From positions 558,001-622,000 of the forward strand of contig JACKIC010000001.1 in the NCBI GenBank assembly GCA_020638655.1: DNA of 64,000 nucleotides. Direction: 5' to 3'. Shown here in pieces: positions 26,469 through 36,079 of the stretch. The notes beneath the pieces were generated by a model that worked only from the letters and a program-made list of their open reading frames with translations, was not told the DNA's origin and made no database searches. The position numbers were made by a program, and so were the translations under genes. This stretch comes from Planctomycetota bacterium (lineage in GTDB: Bacteria > Planctomycetota > UBA1135 > UBA2386). How positions within the stretch are numbered: position 1 is the stretch's first letter; every line of letters begins with the position of its first letter.

Positions 26469-27022
26469 TGGTTCCTCCGGATGCATTGCTCGAGCCAGGC
26501 CCGGGTGCGGGCCAGCAGGGTTTTGACGCCGTTGGGCAACATGCCGAGCGCCGCCGCGATCTCGACGCGGCTGGCGCCGTCGCGGTAGGCGAGGTCGATG
26601 GCGCGAGCGGCGCGCCCCTGCAGCTGCCGCATGCAGTCGCGGGTCGCCTCGATGCGCAGGCTGCCGTCGTCTTCGATCTCACGCTCCCACAGCTGCAGCG
26701 TCAGCGCCGAGATCGCGGCCTCGGCGCGACGCGCGTCGCGCCGATGTTCGAGCCACAGCAGCCGCACCGCCCGCCGCAGGAACGCAGCCAGCGCGCGGTC
26801 TTCGAGCCGTTGTTTGCCCTTGCGCCACGCGACCACGAACGCTTCCTGGGTCAGGTCTTCGGCCTCGTCGCGCGTCGCGCCCAGGCTCCGCGCGAACCGG
26901 AAGACGCCCGCGACGTGCCGATGCACCAACGGCGCGTCGGCAGCGTCGGCGACGGTTCGTTCGCCCGCGGGCCGCGCGGGCTCGTGCGCCGGCGGCGCCA
27001 GTCCTGCCTCCAGGGTTCTCAT
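26465..27022 (-). CDS. RNA polymerase ECF-type sigma factor
   Basis: A 185-residue sigma-70 family factor. Region 2 is visible at ~35-75 (VAGVFRFARSLGATRDEAEDLTQEAFVVAWRKGKQ) with the DEAEDLTQEAF signature, and region 4 at ~140-180 (AIDLAYRDGASRVEIAAALGMLPNGVKTLLARTRAWL) with a helix-turn-helix. It lacks a region 1.1 or 3, as ECF factors do. It directs RNA polymerase to a small set of promoters. The coupled downstream gene is its likely membrane regulator. Divergent from the zincin gene across 173 bases, where an autoregulated promoter might lie. Confidence 0.93.
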   Translation of the reverse strand: MRTLEAGLAPPAHEPARPAGERTVADAADAPLVHRHVAGVFRFARSLGATRDEAEDLTQEAFVVAWRKGKQRLEDRALAAFLRRAVRLLWLEHRRDARRAEAAISALTLQLWEREIEDDGSLRIEATRDCMRQLQGRAARAIDLAYRDGASRVEIAAALGMLPNGVKTLLARTRAWLEQCIRRNQ

Positions 27023-27195
27023 GTCGACCTACCGTCTGCGCGCCGGGGAGAGTATCCAGGAATCTCGAGGGCGGCCGGGTGCGCGCCGCGACCCTGCCGA
27101 GGGTGCCCGCCAACGGTCCCGACGCCGGCACCGTTCAGGAACATGAGCGCTGCCGACGTGAGCCACCTCGTCCCGGTCTGCCGTAGAGTGCCGCG

Positions 27196-27903
27196 ATGTC
27201 CCTGCGCGCCCTCGCCGCTCTCGCCCTCGTGTCCCCCCTGCTGCCGGCGCAGGATCCCGCGCCGCCGGCCGCGCAGCCCGAGGTCGTGCACCGTCAGCTG
27301 CACGGCTTCGACATCCGCCTCGTCAACGGCTTCGCCAAGCACGAACTGCACGACGAGGTCATGGCGCTGCTCGGCGACCACCTCTACCGGATCAGCCGCG
27401 TCGTCGCCGATCCCGCCCTGACCAGGCTGCGCACCATCCCCATCTGGGTCGGCTTCGAGGATGCGCGCCACGCCGGCAAGTGCATGTTCTATCACCCGAG
27501 CCCGCGCTGGCTCGACGCCAACGACTACCCCGTCGAGCTGGCCGGCGGCGTCGAGGTCGCCAACGCCAAGAACTTCCTGCGCTGGACGCTCGATCAGCCG
27601 TGGATGGTGCTGCACGAGCTCGCCCACGGGTATCACCACCAGGTGCTCGGCCACGGCCACGCCGGCATCCGCGCGGCGTTCGGGGCGGCGAAGAAGGACG
27701 GGCTCTACGAGAAGGTGCTGCGCATCGGCGGCAGCCAGGAGAAGCACTACGCGTTGACCAACGATCAGGAGTACTTCGCCGAGGCGACCGAGGCCTACTT
27801 CGGCACCAACGACTTCTATCCGTACGTGCGCAGCGAGCTCCGCGAGTACGACCCGCGCTGCTACGCGGTGCTCGAACAGGTCTGGGGCAAGCGGCGGCGG
27901 TAG
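27196..27903 (+). CDS. secreted zincin-type metallopeptidase-like protein
   Basis: A 235-residue protein with a signal peptide (MSLRALAALALVSPLLPAQ). The zincin motif HELAHGYHH is at residues 140-148 (ligands His140 and His144, catalytic Glu141), and a third-ligand candidate Glu196 lies in NDQEYFAEATEAYFG. That second motif, YFAE about 50 residues later, is seen in anthrax-lethal-factor-like/Pro-Pro endopeptidase zincins. Other segments (LTRLRTIPIWVGFEDA, CMFYHPSPRWLDAN) fit the same fold. Substrate unknown. The next gene starts 3 bases after its stop, so the two are probably co-transcribed. Confidence 0.83.
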   Translation: MSLRALAALALVSPLLPAQDPAPPAAQPEVVHRQLHGFDIRLVNGFAKHELHDEVMALLGDHLYRISRVVADPALTRLRTIPIWVGFEDARHAGKCMFYHPSPRWLDANDYPVELAGGVEVANAKNFLRWTLDQPWMVLHELAHGYHHQVLGHGHAGIRAAFGAAKKDGLYEKVLRIGGSQEKHYALTNDQEYFAEATEAYFGTNDFYPYVRSELREYDPRCYAVLEQVWGKRRR

Positions 27904-27906
27904 CCG

Positions 27907-29553
27907 ATGTCCGCGGGCCCCGGGTCACGCGACTGGCGGCATGGAACCGGCGTCGCCGCACTGTTGTTCGCCACGTTGGCCGGGCACATGGCCTGGTACG
28001 GATCGTGGATCGTCGACGACGCGGGCATCACCTTCGCCTATGCGCGCAACGTCGCCGCTGGGCACGGCTGGGTGTCGTTCCCCGGTGAAGCCCCGGTCGA
28101 GGGCTTCACCAACCTGCTGTGGCTGCTCGCGCTGCTGCCGACGTTCGCCTGCGGGCTCTTCGATCCCGTCGTCACTCCCAAGCTACTCGGCTTCGCCTGC
28201 GCGTTCGGCGCCCTGCTGCTGACGCGGCGCGCCATCCGCAGCTCCCGCGCCGAGCAACGCCTGTGGGGCGACGTGGGCCTGGTGCTGGTGGCCGCGAACC
28301 CGTCGTTCGCGATCTGGTGCGCAAGCGGGCTCGAGAACGGCTTGTTCGCGCTGCTCGTCGCGTGCCTGCTCGCCGCGTCGGCGCGGATCGCAGGCACTCA
28401 GGCAGCGATCGGGTGGCAGTCGGCCGCAGTCGCCGGACTCGTCGCGACGGCAACCGCGGCGACGCGCCCTGACGGCCTCGTGCTCGCGGCGCTGTGGCCG
28501 GCAACCGTCCTGGTCTGCGGCGGCGGGTCATCCCGGCACCGGCTGCGTCTCGCTGCGCTCGCGAGCGGCGTCACGATCCTGGGCGTGCTCGGCTTGACCG
28601 CGTGGCGCTGGCACACGTTCGGCGACGTCGTGCCGAACACGTTCCGCGCCAAGGTCGGGGATTCGTGGCCGCGCGCGGCAACTGCGAGCGCCTTGGCCAT
28701 CGCCCTGCTCGCGCTGCAATTGCTGCGGTGGCGGCTGCGCCCGAGTCGCCAGGTCTTCGCGGGGATCATCCACGCGGCGCTGGTACTGGCCGTGCTCGTG
28801 ATCACGGGCAGTCAGGGCGTCACGCGGAGCCTGGCGGCGGATCTCGGCGCCGGCCTGATCGCGATCACGTTCGGCCTCGGCGGCAGACATCCACCTGCCA
28901 GGACCGCGCCATGGGTCTTGGGCACGATCCTCGCGTTGTCGGCGTTCCGCGCGATGCCGCCCGACTGGATGGGCGAATACCGCTTCGGCACGCCGTTCTT
29001 GCTGATCGCCACCCCGTGGCTGACCATCGAACTCGGCGCCGCACGAGCGCTGACCTCGGGACGTCCTCGCGCGCTACTCACGGTGCTGCTCGCCGCGCTG
29101 CTCGTATCGGTGGTGTGGCTCTGGTCGAGTCGAGCCGCGCGATTCCAGAACGACCCCACGGTGCCGATGGCCGACGTCGAGGCGTTCCACGCGCGAGTCG
29201 CAGACTGGGCCGCGGCGCACAGCCTGCGCGACATCAGCGTGATGACCGCCGACGTCGGCGGCGCCCTGTGGCTGGCGCGACACCGGATCGTCGACCTCGC
29301 GGGCCTCTGCGATGCCGAGATCGCGCGTCGCATCGGACGACGCGAGGATCTCAGCGAGCTGGTCCTCGCACGCCGTCCAACCTTCGTCGAACTGCACGGG
29401 CACTTCGCGAACACGGGCAACCTCGGGACCTCGGCCACCTTCCGCGACGCCTATGTGCCGATCGAGCAGGCGGCGCCCGACGCCGCGCTGCGCGCGCCCG
29501 GCAGCTTCTACCTGCGCCGCGATCATGCGCCGACCGACGGGCGGCGGCGCTGA
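27907..29553 (+). CDS. GT-C-like integral membrane glycosyltransferase
   Basis: A 548-residue polytopic protein. The first extracytoplasmic loop reads WIVDDAGITFAYARNVAAGHGWVSFPGEAPVEGFTNLLW, closely following the DDA-x-IxxRYA...VEGxTN pattern of arabinofuranosyltransferase (AftB)-like GT-C proteins; the Asp-Asp pair is the expected catalytic region. About ten to eleven membrane helices follow to ~420, then a soluble C-terminal domain of ~125 residues. It probably transfers a polyprenyl-linked sugar at the outer face of the membrane; the acceptor is unknown. Convergent with the SGNH esterase gene. Confidence 0.8.
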   Translation: MSAGPGSRDWRHGTGVAALLFATLAGHMAWYGSWIVDDAGITFAYARNVAAGHGWVSFPGEAPVEGFTNLLWLLALLPTFACGLFDPVVTPKLLGFACAFGALLLTRRAIRSSRAEQRLWGDVGLVLVAANPSFAIWCASGLENGLFALLVACLLAASARIAGTQAAIGWQSAAVAGLVATATAATRPDGLVLAALWPATVLVCGGGSSRHRLRLAALASGVTILGVLGLTAWRWHTFGDVVPNTFRAKVGDSWPRAATASALAIALLALQLLRWRLRPSRQVFAGIIHAALVLAVLVITGSQGVTRSLAADLGAGLIAITFGLGGRHPPARTAPWVLGTILALSAFRAMPPDWMGEYRFGTPFLLIATPWLTIELGAARALTSGRPRALLTVLLAALLVSVVWLWSSRAARFQNDPTVPMADVEAFHARVADWAAAHSLRDISVMTADVGGALWLARHRIVDLAGLCDAEIARRIGRREDLSELVLARRPTFVELHGHFANTGNLGTSATFRDAYVPIEQAAPDAALRAPGSFYLRRDHAPTDGRRR

Positions 29554-29568
29554 CGGCAAACTCGCGCG

Positions 29569-30798
29569 TCACTTCTCCATCGCCAACATCGCGTCGGCGA
29601 ACGCGATGCCGATCCGCGCCATCGTCTTGGCGCATCCCAGGTAGTGGTAGCCGCCGTTGGACGCGCCGCGACTGAAGGCCAGCTCGTCCGCCGCACCGAC
29701 GATCTCGGCGCGGTACTTGTCCACGAGGGCCTGCTGCTCCTCGGCGCTCTTCGTGCCTTCCTTCTTCAGCTTCGCGGCCATGCCCCGGACCTTGTCGAGG
29801 CGATCAGCGATGTCGGCGAGCCGGGTGTCCCAGTAGGGCGCGGTCTCGACCGCAACCACGTTGCCGGCGAACTCCGGCAGCGCGGCAGGTGCGGCCATCG
29901 CGGCGCGGAAGTTGGCGTGCACGGCGCGCTTGGCAGCCTCGTCGGCGCCGATCGGGCCGCCGACGCCCATCACGCCGATCACGAACGGCAGCTTCGGCGC
30001 GTCCAGGTCCTTGCGCACGTCGCGGATGAAGTGCGCCAGACACTCGCTGTACTGGGCGTAGCCGTCCGGCTTGTCGCGCTGCGGATAGACGCCGCGGTCG
30101 ACCATGTCGTTCCAACCCTGGAACCACACGAAGCCTGCGAGCTCGTAGCCCTTGTTCGCGTCGTAGGCCGGGCACACTCGGCCGAGGTCGCCCAACACGC
30201 GCTTGCAGTGCTCGATCATCAGCCGGTAGTAGTGGCCGGTCGCCGCCACCTTGTCCGCCTTGATCTTCGCGACGTCCTTGCCCTGCTTGGCGAACTGCTC
30301 GAGCTGCTGTTCGTCGAACACGTAGGGGCCGGCCGACGGCGAACGGAAGTCCGTGTGCAGCGACTTGCCGCCCCACGCGGTCTTGATGATCAGCACGGGC
30401 TGCTCGTGAGCCTTGCCCATGCGCAGCCCGAACGTGAACTCCGGCCCGATCTTGTCGCCGTCCTTGGTCGGATCGGTGCGGGCGCCGAAGCCCGCGGTCA
30501 GCGGGCCGAAGCCCTCGCCGTCGCCGCCGCGACCACTCGTGAAGTAGGAGATCCAGACGTCGTCGCAAACGCGCGGCTTGCCATCCTCGTCGCGCATCTC
30601 GGCCAGCAGCGGCGCGGTCGCGGGGTCGTCGCCGATGTAGTCGAAGGTCGAGACCTTGGCGTGGCCCTCCATGTTGGATTGGCCCGCGAGGATGTAGACC
30701 TGCAGCTTCTGCGCGCACAGCCCGCCGTGGAGGAGGGCGATCGAACCGGCCCAGAGGGCGATCCGGGGGCAGAAGCCAGCCGAGCGTGGGTGGTGCAT
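29569..30798 (-). CDS. secreted sialate O-acetylesterase-like SGNH/GDSL esterase
   Basis: A 409-residue secreted protein. ATG 30798 gives a leader ending in GGLCAQ; a start seven codons upstream is possible. The SGNH block I is AGQSNMEGHA near residue 35 with the nucleophilic Ser in GQSNM. Family blocks follow (IIKTAWGGKSLHTDFR, then FVWFQGWNDMVDRG), and the catalytic His is expected in NGGYHYLGCA near the C terminus. Sialate O-acetylesterase-domain proteins are numerous in planctomycetes and remove acetyl groups from polysaccharides. A ~50-residue helical insertion (DKVRGMAAKLKKEGTKSAEEQQALVDKY) precedes the His block. Confidence 0.88.
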   Translation of the reverse strand: MHHPRSAGFCPRIALWAGSIALLHGGLCAQKLQVYILAGQSNMEGHAKVSTFDYIGDDPATAPLLAEMRDEDGKPRVCDDVWISYFTSGRGGDGEGFGPLTAGFGARTDPTKDGDKIGPEFTFGLRMGKAHEQPVLIIKTAWGGKSLHTDFRSPSAGPYVFDEQQLEQFAKQGKDVAKIKADKVAATGHYYRLMIEHCKRVLGDLGRVCPAYDANKGYELAGFVWFQGWNDMVDRGVYPQRDKPDGYAQYSECLAHFIRDVRKDLDAPKLPFVIGVMGVGGPIGADEAAKRAVHANFRAAMAAPAALPEFAGNVVAVETAPYWDTRLADIADRLDKVRGMAAKLKKEGTKSAEEQQALVDKYRAEIVGAADELAFSRGASNGGYHYLGCAKTMARIGIAFADAMLAMEK

Positions 30799-30888
30799 AG
30801 GGTCGCACAGCCTACCCACCGCCCGGCCTCGGCGACCCCGCGCTGCGAAGCAACTTCGCCGCGCGGGGGCCGAAGGCAGCAGTCAGGC

Positions 30889-32613
30889 TCAGTTGACGTC
30901 GAGCACGAGCTTGACGCCGTTCGAGCTCAGCGCGCCGAGCGAGTTGACGCCCGGGACCAGGGCGACACCCTGGGTCTTGATCTCGACGCCGGCGAAGGCC
31001 GGGTTGTTCGGGACGCTGAACGGAGTGCTGCCGACGCCACCGGTCGGGACCCACACCTGCGAGGCGTCGATCGAGACGTACTGGTAGCAACCCGGCATGC
31101 CGATCGAGGACAGGTCGAGACCGGGGTTGAGCTCGGTCAGGCCGAACAGGGTCGCACCGACCACGGTCGCGGCCGGCAGGTTGGAGGTGTCGAGCGTGAT
31201 GCCGGTGCCGATGACCGGACGGGCGCTGCCGTCGTGACGGATCGGCGTGACGTCGTTGGCGCCGGTGATGATCACGGCCGCGGCCGAGAGGTCCATCGAA
31301 CCCGGGTCGAGGTTGGCCATGCCCGGGCTCCAGCCCGTGCCGCCGGCCGTCGGGGCGACGGAGCCGAAGCGCAGCTCGACCATGCCGGTCGAGTCGAACG
31401 CGTACTGGAACGTGTTCGCGTTCGTGGTGTTGTAGTCGGGCACCGAGTCGAAGGTGATGTAGGCCGTGCCCGTGACCGGGTCGGTGTCGAAGTAGACCGA
31501 GCCGCCGGCGCTCGGGTTGAGGTCGCGCCACTTGGCCGCCCAACACGGGCCGTTGCTCAGGAACTGGGTCAGGTTGAACGCGCAGCAGCCGTTCAGCGTG
31601 TTGACGGTGGCGTTGACGAAGCCGTTGCTCGAGATCCACAGGTCGGTGGTCGTGCCGCCCGGGTAGGGCAGGGTCCAGCCAAGCGAGAACTGCAGCACCT
31701 GGTCGTCAGCCATCGCGACGGGGGCCGAGGTCGGCACGTAGAGCGCCGTCGTGCCCGGGATCCCCACGTAGCCGGTGCCGATGAACTGCATCGCCAGGCT
31801 CGTGTTCGACAGGTCGAACGCGGTGTGGTTCTCGTAGAACGAGGCGTACTCGTTGTTGCAGCCGGTGCCGTAGCGAACCTTCTGCGCGTAGTTGCCGGCG
31901 CCGCCGTCGATCAGGTCGAAGCCCTTGGCGAACTGCACGCCCGCGCCGTGGGCGCCGATCAGCGTGGCCGCACCGGTCGTCGAGTCGACCGAGTAGAGCG
32001 ACTGCGTCGAGGTGCTGGTGGCGTACCAGGTGCCGGTCGCCTGATCGATGCCGAGCCCCTGGAAGTTGGTCAGGCTGGAGGCGATCAGGGTGGCCACGCC
32101 GGTGACCTTGTCGATCGAGACCAGGGCCCCCGTCGAGAAGTCCGTGCCGAACAGGTTGCCCGAGGCGTCCGTGTCCAGCGCCGTGATCAGGCCGAAGCCC
32201 GCGGCGCCGAGCAGCGTCGTGACGCCCGTCGCCGGATCGAGCATGTAGTTGCTGCCGTTCTGGTTGGCCAGGAAGAACAGCTGCGACGTCTCGTCCCAGG
32301 CCATGCCCTGCCAGCCGCTGAGGTTGGTCTGGTAGACGGCCGTGAACGTGCCGTTGGTGACGTCGATGGTGCCGACTTCACCGCCGGACAGATCGATGGT
32401 CCACAGCTCGTTGGTCGCGGCGCGCCAGCTGAGGTCGGCCGGCGTGTCGAGGCCGTTGTTGAGCGTGCCGGCGATGAACGTCGCGGCGCCGGTGGACAGG
32501 TCGACCGTGAACAGTTGGTCGAGATTGGAATCGACGAGATACGCGGTCGTCGCCTGGGCGGTCAGGGACGCGGTCGCGAGCAGAATCGCGCTGGCGAAGG
32601 GAAGGGATTGCAT
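30889..32613 (-). CDS. secreted propeller-like protein with lineage C-terminal domain
   Basis: A 574-residue secreted protein; ATG 32613 has a Shine-Dalgarno-like GAGGATCACAGGA upstream and gives a signal peptide (MQSLPFASAILLATASLTAQ). Residues ~25-240 contain repeated units of the type LFTVDLSTGAATFI and LVSIDKVTGVATLIA about 40-45 residues apart, a propeller-like pattern. A middle beta domain (~250-460) has Cys-rich patches (TLNGCCAFNLTQF). The last ~115 residues (GITLDTSNLPAATVVGATLFG to the end) match the recurring C-terminal domain pattern with SIDASQ and VPNNPAFAGV. Function unknown; surface exposure inferred. No other gene is seen in the 290 bases downstream of 32613 to the GH76 gene. 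Confidence 0.8.
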   Translation of the reverse strand: MQSLPFASAILLATASLTAQATTAYLVDSNLDQLFTVDLSTGAATFIAGTLNNGLDTPADLSWRAATNELWTIDLSGGEVGTIDVTNGTFTAVYQTNLSGWQGMAWDETSQLFFLANQNGSNYMLDPATGVTTLLGAAGFGLITALDTDASGNLFGTDFSTGALVSIDKVTGVATLIASSLTNFQGLGIDQATGTWYATSTSTQSLYSVDSTTGAATLIGAHGAGVQFAKGFDLIDGGAGNYAQKVRYGTGCNNEYASFYENHTAFDLSNTSLAMQFIGTGYVGIPGTTALYVPTSAPVAMADDQVLQFSLGWTLPYPGGTTTDLWISSNGFVNATVNTLNGCCAFNLTQFLSNGPCWAAKWRDLNPSAGGSVYFDTDPVTGTAYITFDSVPDYNTTNANTFQYAFDSTGMVELRFGSVAPTAGGTGWSPGMANLDPGSMDLSAAAVIITGANDVTPIRHDGSARPVIGTGITLDTSNLPAATVVGATLFGLTELNPGLDLSSIGMPGCYQYVSIDASQVWVPTGGVGSTPFSVPNNPAFAGVEIKTQGVALVPGVNSLGALSSNGVKLVLDVN

Positions 32614-32903
32614 GGGGTGGTCCTGTGATCCTCGGGAAGGAAACCGCAGCCGAATGCTGCGAGGCGATGATCATGGCACTTGGAGGATTCGTTGCACGCC
32701 GCCACGACCCCGGAGGCGTCGCGCGATTGCAACTTCCTCGGCCGATCGCGCGGTCTGGCGCAATGCACGTGCCAGCGCGAAGGCTACGCTACGACCTCAG
32801 CACTTTGTCGGAGACCACCGACGCCTGCCTGTGATCACCGATCGGAGCACGCCTTGCCATCGAGGTGCCCGATGCGAACGCCGGCAAACTCTGGCGGAAC
32901 GCC

Positions 32904-34031
32904 ATGCACGAAATGACCAGAAGACCGGGCGGCTGGGTGCTCATGGCCCTCGCCGCGACCAGCTGCTCGGCCCTCGCCCAGGAGGAGCCGGCGGGCGTCT
33001 GGAGAGAGCGCGCCGCGGCCGCACAGCAGGCCCTCGTCGCGAAGTTCTGGAACGAGCGCTCGGATCTCTTCGAGTTGACGCATCCGACCGATCCCGCCGA
33101 GCGACAGTTCCACTACTGGTGGCAGGCGCACGCCATCGACGTGCTCGTCGATGCCTTCGAGCGCTCGGGCGACCGCGATCATCTGCAGCGCGCCACGAGG
33201 CTCTGGACCGGGATCAAGCACCGGAACGGCGGCATCACCAACGACTACTACGACGACATGCTGTGGATGGCGCTGGCGCTGCACCGTCTGCAGTCACACA
33301 CCGACGACGCGGAGCAACGGCGCGACGTGCGCGCGCTGTGGCGCGACGTCAAGGCCGGCTGGAACGAGCAACAGGGCGGCGGCATCGCCTGGTGCAAGAC
33401 GCAGCTCGACTACAAGAACACCCCCGCCAACGCCCCCGCCGTCATCCTCGGCGCGCGCCTCTACCGGGCCTTCGGGGACAAGGCCGATCTCCAGTTCGCC
33501 GAGCGCGTCTACGCCTGGCTCGACGCGACCCTCGTCGATCCGGCGACGGGATTCGTCTGGGACGGCAAGAACCGCAACGGCGACGGCAGGACGGACAAGA
33601 CCTGGGCCTTCACCTACAACCAGGGAGTGCGCATCGGCGCCGCCGTCGAACTGTTCCGCGCCACGAACGACCCGCGCTACCTGCAGGACGCGACCAAGAC
33701 GTTCGAGGCGACGATCGCGCGACTGACCGACGCGCGGGGCGTGCTGAAGGAACACGGCAAGGGCGACGGCGGGCTCTTCAAGGGCATCCTGATGCGCTAT
33801 CTGGGCGAGCTGATCCGCCTCGACCCGGCCGCCAACGCCAAGGTGTCGGAGTTCGTGCGGCGACAGGCCGAGAGCGCCTGGTCCCACCTGGAACCCGACG
33901 CGGAGAAGGCCTCGCCGCTGTTGTTCGGGGCCGACTGGAGCAAGGCCGCGACGACGCCCGTGCAGCTCGGCGTGCAGCTCAGCGGCGTGATGCTGTTCGA
34001 GCAGATGGCGCGGCTCACCGCGGCCCGCTGA
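32904..34031 (+). CDS. glycoside hydrolase family 76 (alpha-1,6-mannanase-like), secreted
   Basis: A 375-residue protein; ATG 32904 is preferred because the hydrophobic leader WVLMALAATSCSALAQ follows. GH76 enzymes cleave alpha-1,6-mannan by a retaining mechanism using an adjacent Asp-Asp pair. Here the pair is Asp117-Asp118 in GITNDYYDDMLWMALAL, with the other conserved segments FHYWWQAHAIDVLVDAF before it, GGGIAWCKTQLDYKNTPANAPAVIL and TWAFTYNQGVRIGAAVELF after it. Length is normal. No susC/susD-like uptake genes are near, so the enzyme may act alone in mannan scavenging. Convergent with the thioesterase gene. Confidence 0.9.
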   Translation: MHEMTRRPGGWVLMALAATSCSALAQEEPAGVWRERAAAAQQALVAKFWNERSDLFELTHPTDPAERQFHYWWQAHAIDVLVDAFERSGDRDHLQRATRLWTGIKHRNGGITNDYYDDMLWMALALHRLQSHTDDAEQRRDVRALWRDVKAGWNEQQGGGIAWCKTQLDYKNTPANAPAVILGARLYRAFGDKADLQFAERVYAWLDATLVDPATGFVWDGKNRNGDGRTDKTWAFTYNQGVRIGAAVELFRATNDPRYLQDATKTFEATIARLTDARGVLKEHGKGDGGLFKGILMRYLGELIRLDPAANAKVSEFVRRQAESAWSHLEPDAEKASPLLFGADWSKAATTPVQLGVQLSGVMLFEQMARLTAAR

Positions 34032-34049
34032 CCACGGCGCGGACGCGCC

Positions 34050-34502
34050 TCAGTGTTGCACGTCGGCGCGGCCGGCGATCGCCATGATCGTGGCCTGCAA
34101 CGCAGCGATCGCCGTCTCCTGCGTGCCGTCGACCGCGACCACGTCCGCGGCGCACACCGACAGCGTGCGGCCGGCGCGCAACACCCTGGCGCGGGCCACG
34201 AACCTCTGACCGCGCGCGGGAGCGAGCAGGTTGATCTTGAACTCCACCGACAGCACGCCGACGTCGGCGGCCATCAGGCTGAACGCCGCATAGCCGCAGG
34301 CGCTGTCGGCCATCGTCGCGATCACCCCCGCGTGCAGGAAGCCGTGCTGCTGGGTCAGGTCCTCGCGATAGGGCACCTCGAGATCGACCTCGCCGGGCAC
34401 GACGCGCCCCATCGTGATGCCGAGCGTCGCCATCGCGCGCTGTCTCGCGAAACTGTCGCGCACCCTGGCCTCGAAGTGCGGATCGCGGGGCGTCTTCGTC
34501 AT
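34050..34502 (-). CDS. PaaI-family hotdog thioesterase
   Basis: A 150-residue hotdog-fold protein that likely hydrolyses acyl-CoA thioesters in the cytoplasm. ATG 34502 starts MTKTPRDPHFEARVRDSFARQ, a common start in this family; an in-frame ATG at 34538 would add 12 unconserved residues. The helix region QQHGFLHAGVIATMADSACGYAAFSLM is the family HGG-x4-x2-D motif variant, followed by VGVLSVEFKINLLAPARGQRFVARARVLRAGRTLSVCAADV. Substrate unknown. The adjacent secreted protein gene runs divergently. Confidence 0.87.
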   Translation of the reverse strand: MTKTPRDPHFEARVRDSFARQRAMATLGITMGRVVPGEVDLEVPYREDLTQQHGFLHAGVIATMADSACGYAAFSLMAADVGVLSVEFKINLLAPARGQRFVARARVLRAGRTLSVCAADVVAVDGTQETAIAALQATIMAIAGRADVQH

Positions 34503-34615
34503 GCCTGGTCCGAGGTCATCGCAACACCAGTTTGCCATCCGCGGTCGCGGTGCGCACGCGCATGAGAGGTGCTTCATGGCGCGCGCCCAACGCGGCGGGC
34601 GGACCAGGTTCCTCG

Positions 34616-36064
34616 ATGCGCTGCTATCATTCGACCGTGATTCCGTCACTGAGGTGGCGCATCGCGGCCGCCGCCGCTGTGCTCGGCCTGCTGGCCGCAG
34701 TGCTGCTGCAGCTGCAGGGGCCCGACCCGCAGCTGGTGTCGCCCGCTCCGACGACGGTCGAGCGGTCTGCCGGGCACACCACACCCGTCGAGGCCACGGC
34801 GCCCGAGACCTCGACCTGGGCGCGAGAACCGGTCGAGGCGCCGCTGCCGACCGACGACACCGCCGCGCCCGGACACGCCGCCGCTTCGGTCCCGACGGGA
34901 AATGGGAGGAATCGTCTGACCGGCCACGTGTTGCTCGACACCCGGATCCCGGCCGTCGACGCCACCGTGCGCATCGGCCGCAGTACGACCACGACCGACG
35001 CGACCGGTGCGTTCGGATTCTCTCGCAAGGGCATCGGCGAGAACGACGCGCTGATCGCCACGCTGCAGGGCTACGAGCCCGCCGTGATCCCGTACCTGGC
35101 ACGGACACCGGCGTTCTTGGACGGCAGCGAGCTCGAAGTCGTGCTGCCGGGACCCGCCTGCGGCATCGACGGCTGGCTCGTCGATTCGTCGGGCGCCCCG
35201 TGTCAGGGATGGAGGCTCGAGCTGTTCGGCGGCACGGATTGCGGCGTGATCAGCCACCCCAACCTGCTGGTCGAGGATCTGGCCGCGGGCGCGACCGTCA
35301 TCAGCCCGACAGGAAACCAGCAGTGGGATCCACCGACACCTATCGGCAATCCCAACCTGCGGACGATCGGCGCCGACGGCACATTCCGCATCGGCGGCCT
35401 GCGTCGCGGTCACGAATACGTGCTGCGGGCGTGGCACGTACGCTCCTTGCAGACGGTCTTCAGCAGGCCCGTGCCCGCGGGCACCAGCAACTACGTGTTC
35501 GTCGCGGAGCTCGCCCCGAGTCGCGATCGGGTCTGGGGACACACCGTCGACAAGTTCGGCGCGGCGATCGCCGGTGTCCGCGTGCGGCTGACGATGCGTG
35601 AGCATCAAGCCGGCGGCTGGGTCTCGTACCAGACCGGCCAGCAGGTGAGCTCCGCCGCCGACGGCAGCTTCGCGTTCACCGACGTACCGCGCCAGGACCT
35701 GTTGTTGCGCTTCGACGGCAACGGCGTCGAAGGGCTACATCGCGAGCTGCGTGCTGCGGACGACGGCACCGACCTGCGGGTCCAGCTCGCGTGCAGTTGT
35801 CGGTTCCGCTACGAGGACAGCTCCCGCGGCACGAAGGCGACGACGTTGCGCATGCTCGACCGCGACGAACGACCGCTGCACATCATCCGACGGCTCGAGG
35901 CTGGCCGCACGCTGGGCAGCACATCGGCGGCAATCGAAGATGGCCGCTCGCCAGAGCTCGAGGTCAACGACACGGCGACGTGGTTGGAGCTGCGCGCGGG
36001 CCGCGAAGTGGTCGCGAAGATCCCGGTGCGGCTCGAGCGCGGCAACGTCAACGTCCTGCGCTAG
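34616..36064 (+). CDS. secreted carboxypeptidase-regulatory/CnaB-like protein
   Basis: A 482-residue protein. ATG 34616 gives MRCYHSTVIPSLRWRIAAAAAVLGLLAAVLLQ, a signal anchor; GTG 34637 seven codons later is an alternative. A Pro/Thr-rich linker (residues ~35-95) leads to CnaB-type beta-sandwich modules: GHVLLDTRIPAVDATVRIGRSTTTTDATGAFGFS at ~100, GIDGWLVDSSGAPCQGWRLELFGG at ~185, FRIGGLRRGHEYVLRAWH at ~260 and VWGHTVDKFGAAIAGVRVRLTM at ~305. The DxxGxFxF pattern of carboxypeptidase regulatory-like domains recurs. No enzymatic domain. One of four such proteins in this window. Confidence 0.78.
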   Translation: MRCYHSTVIPSLRWRIAAAAAVLGLLAAVLLQLQGPDPQLVSPAPTTVERSAGHTTPVEATAPETSTWAREPVEAPLPTDDTAAPGHAAASVPTGNGRNRLTGHVLLDTRIPAVDATVRIGRSTTTTDATGAFGFSRKGIGENDALIATLQGYEPAVIPYLARTPAFLDGSELEVVLPGPACGIDGWLVDSSGAPCQGWRLELFGGTDCGVISHPNLLVEDLAAGATVISPTGNQQWDPPTPIGNPNLRTIGADGTFRIGGLRRGHEYVLRAWHVRSLQTVFSRPVPAGTSNYVFVAELAPSRDRVWGHTVDKFGAAIAGVRVRLTMREHQAGGWVSYQTGQQVSSAADGSFAFTDVPRQDLLLRFDGNGVEGLHRELRAADDGTDLRVQLACSCRFRYEDSSRGTKATTLRMLDRDERPLHIIRRLEAGRTLGSTSAAIEDGRSPELEVNDTATWLELRAGREVVAKIPVRLERGNVNVLR

Positions 36065-36079
36065 CGGTCGAGCCTGGCA

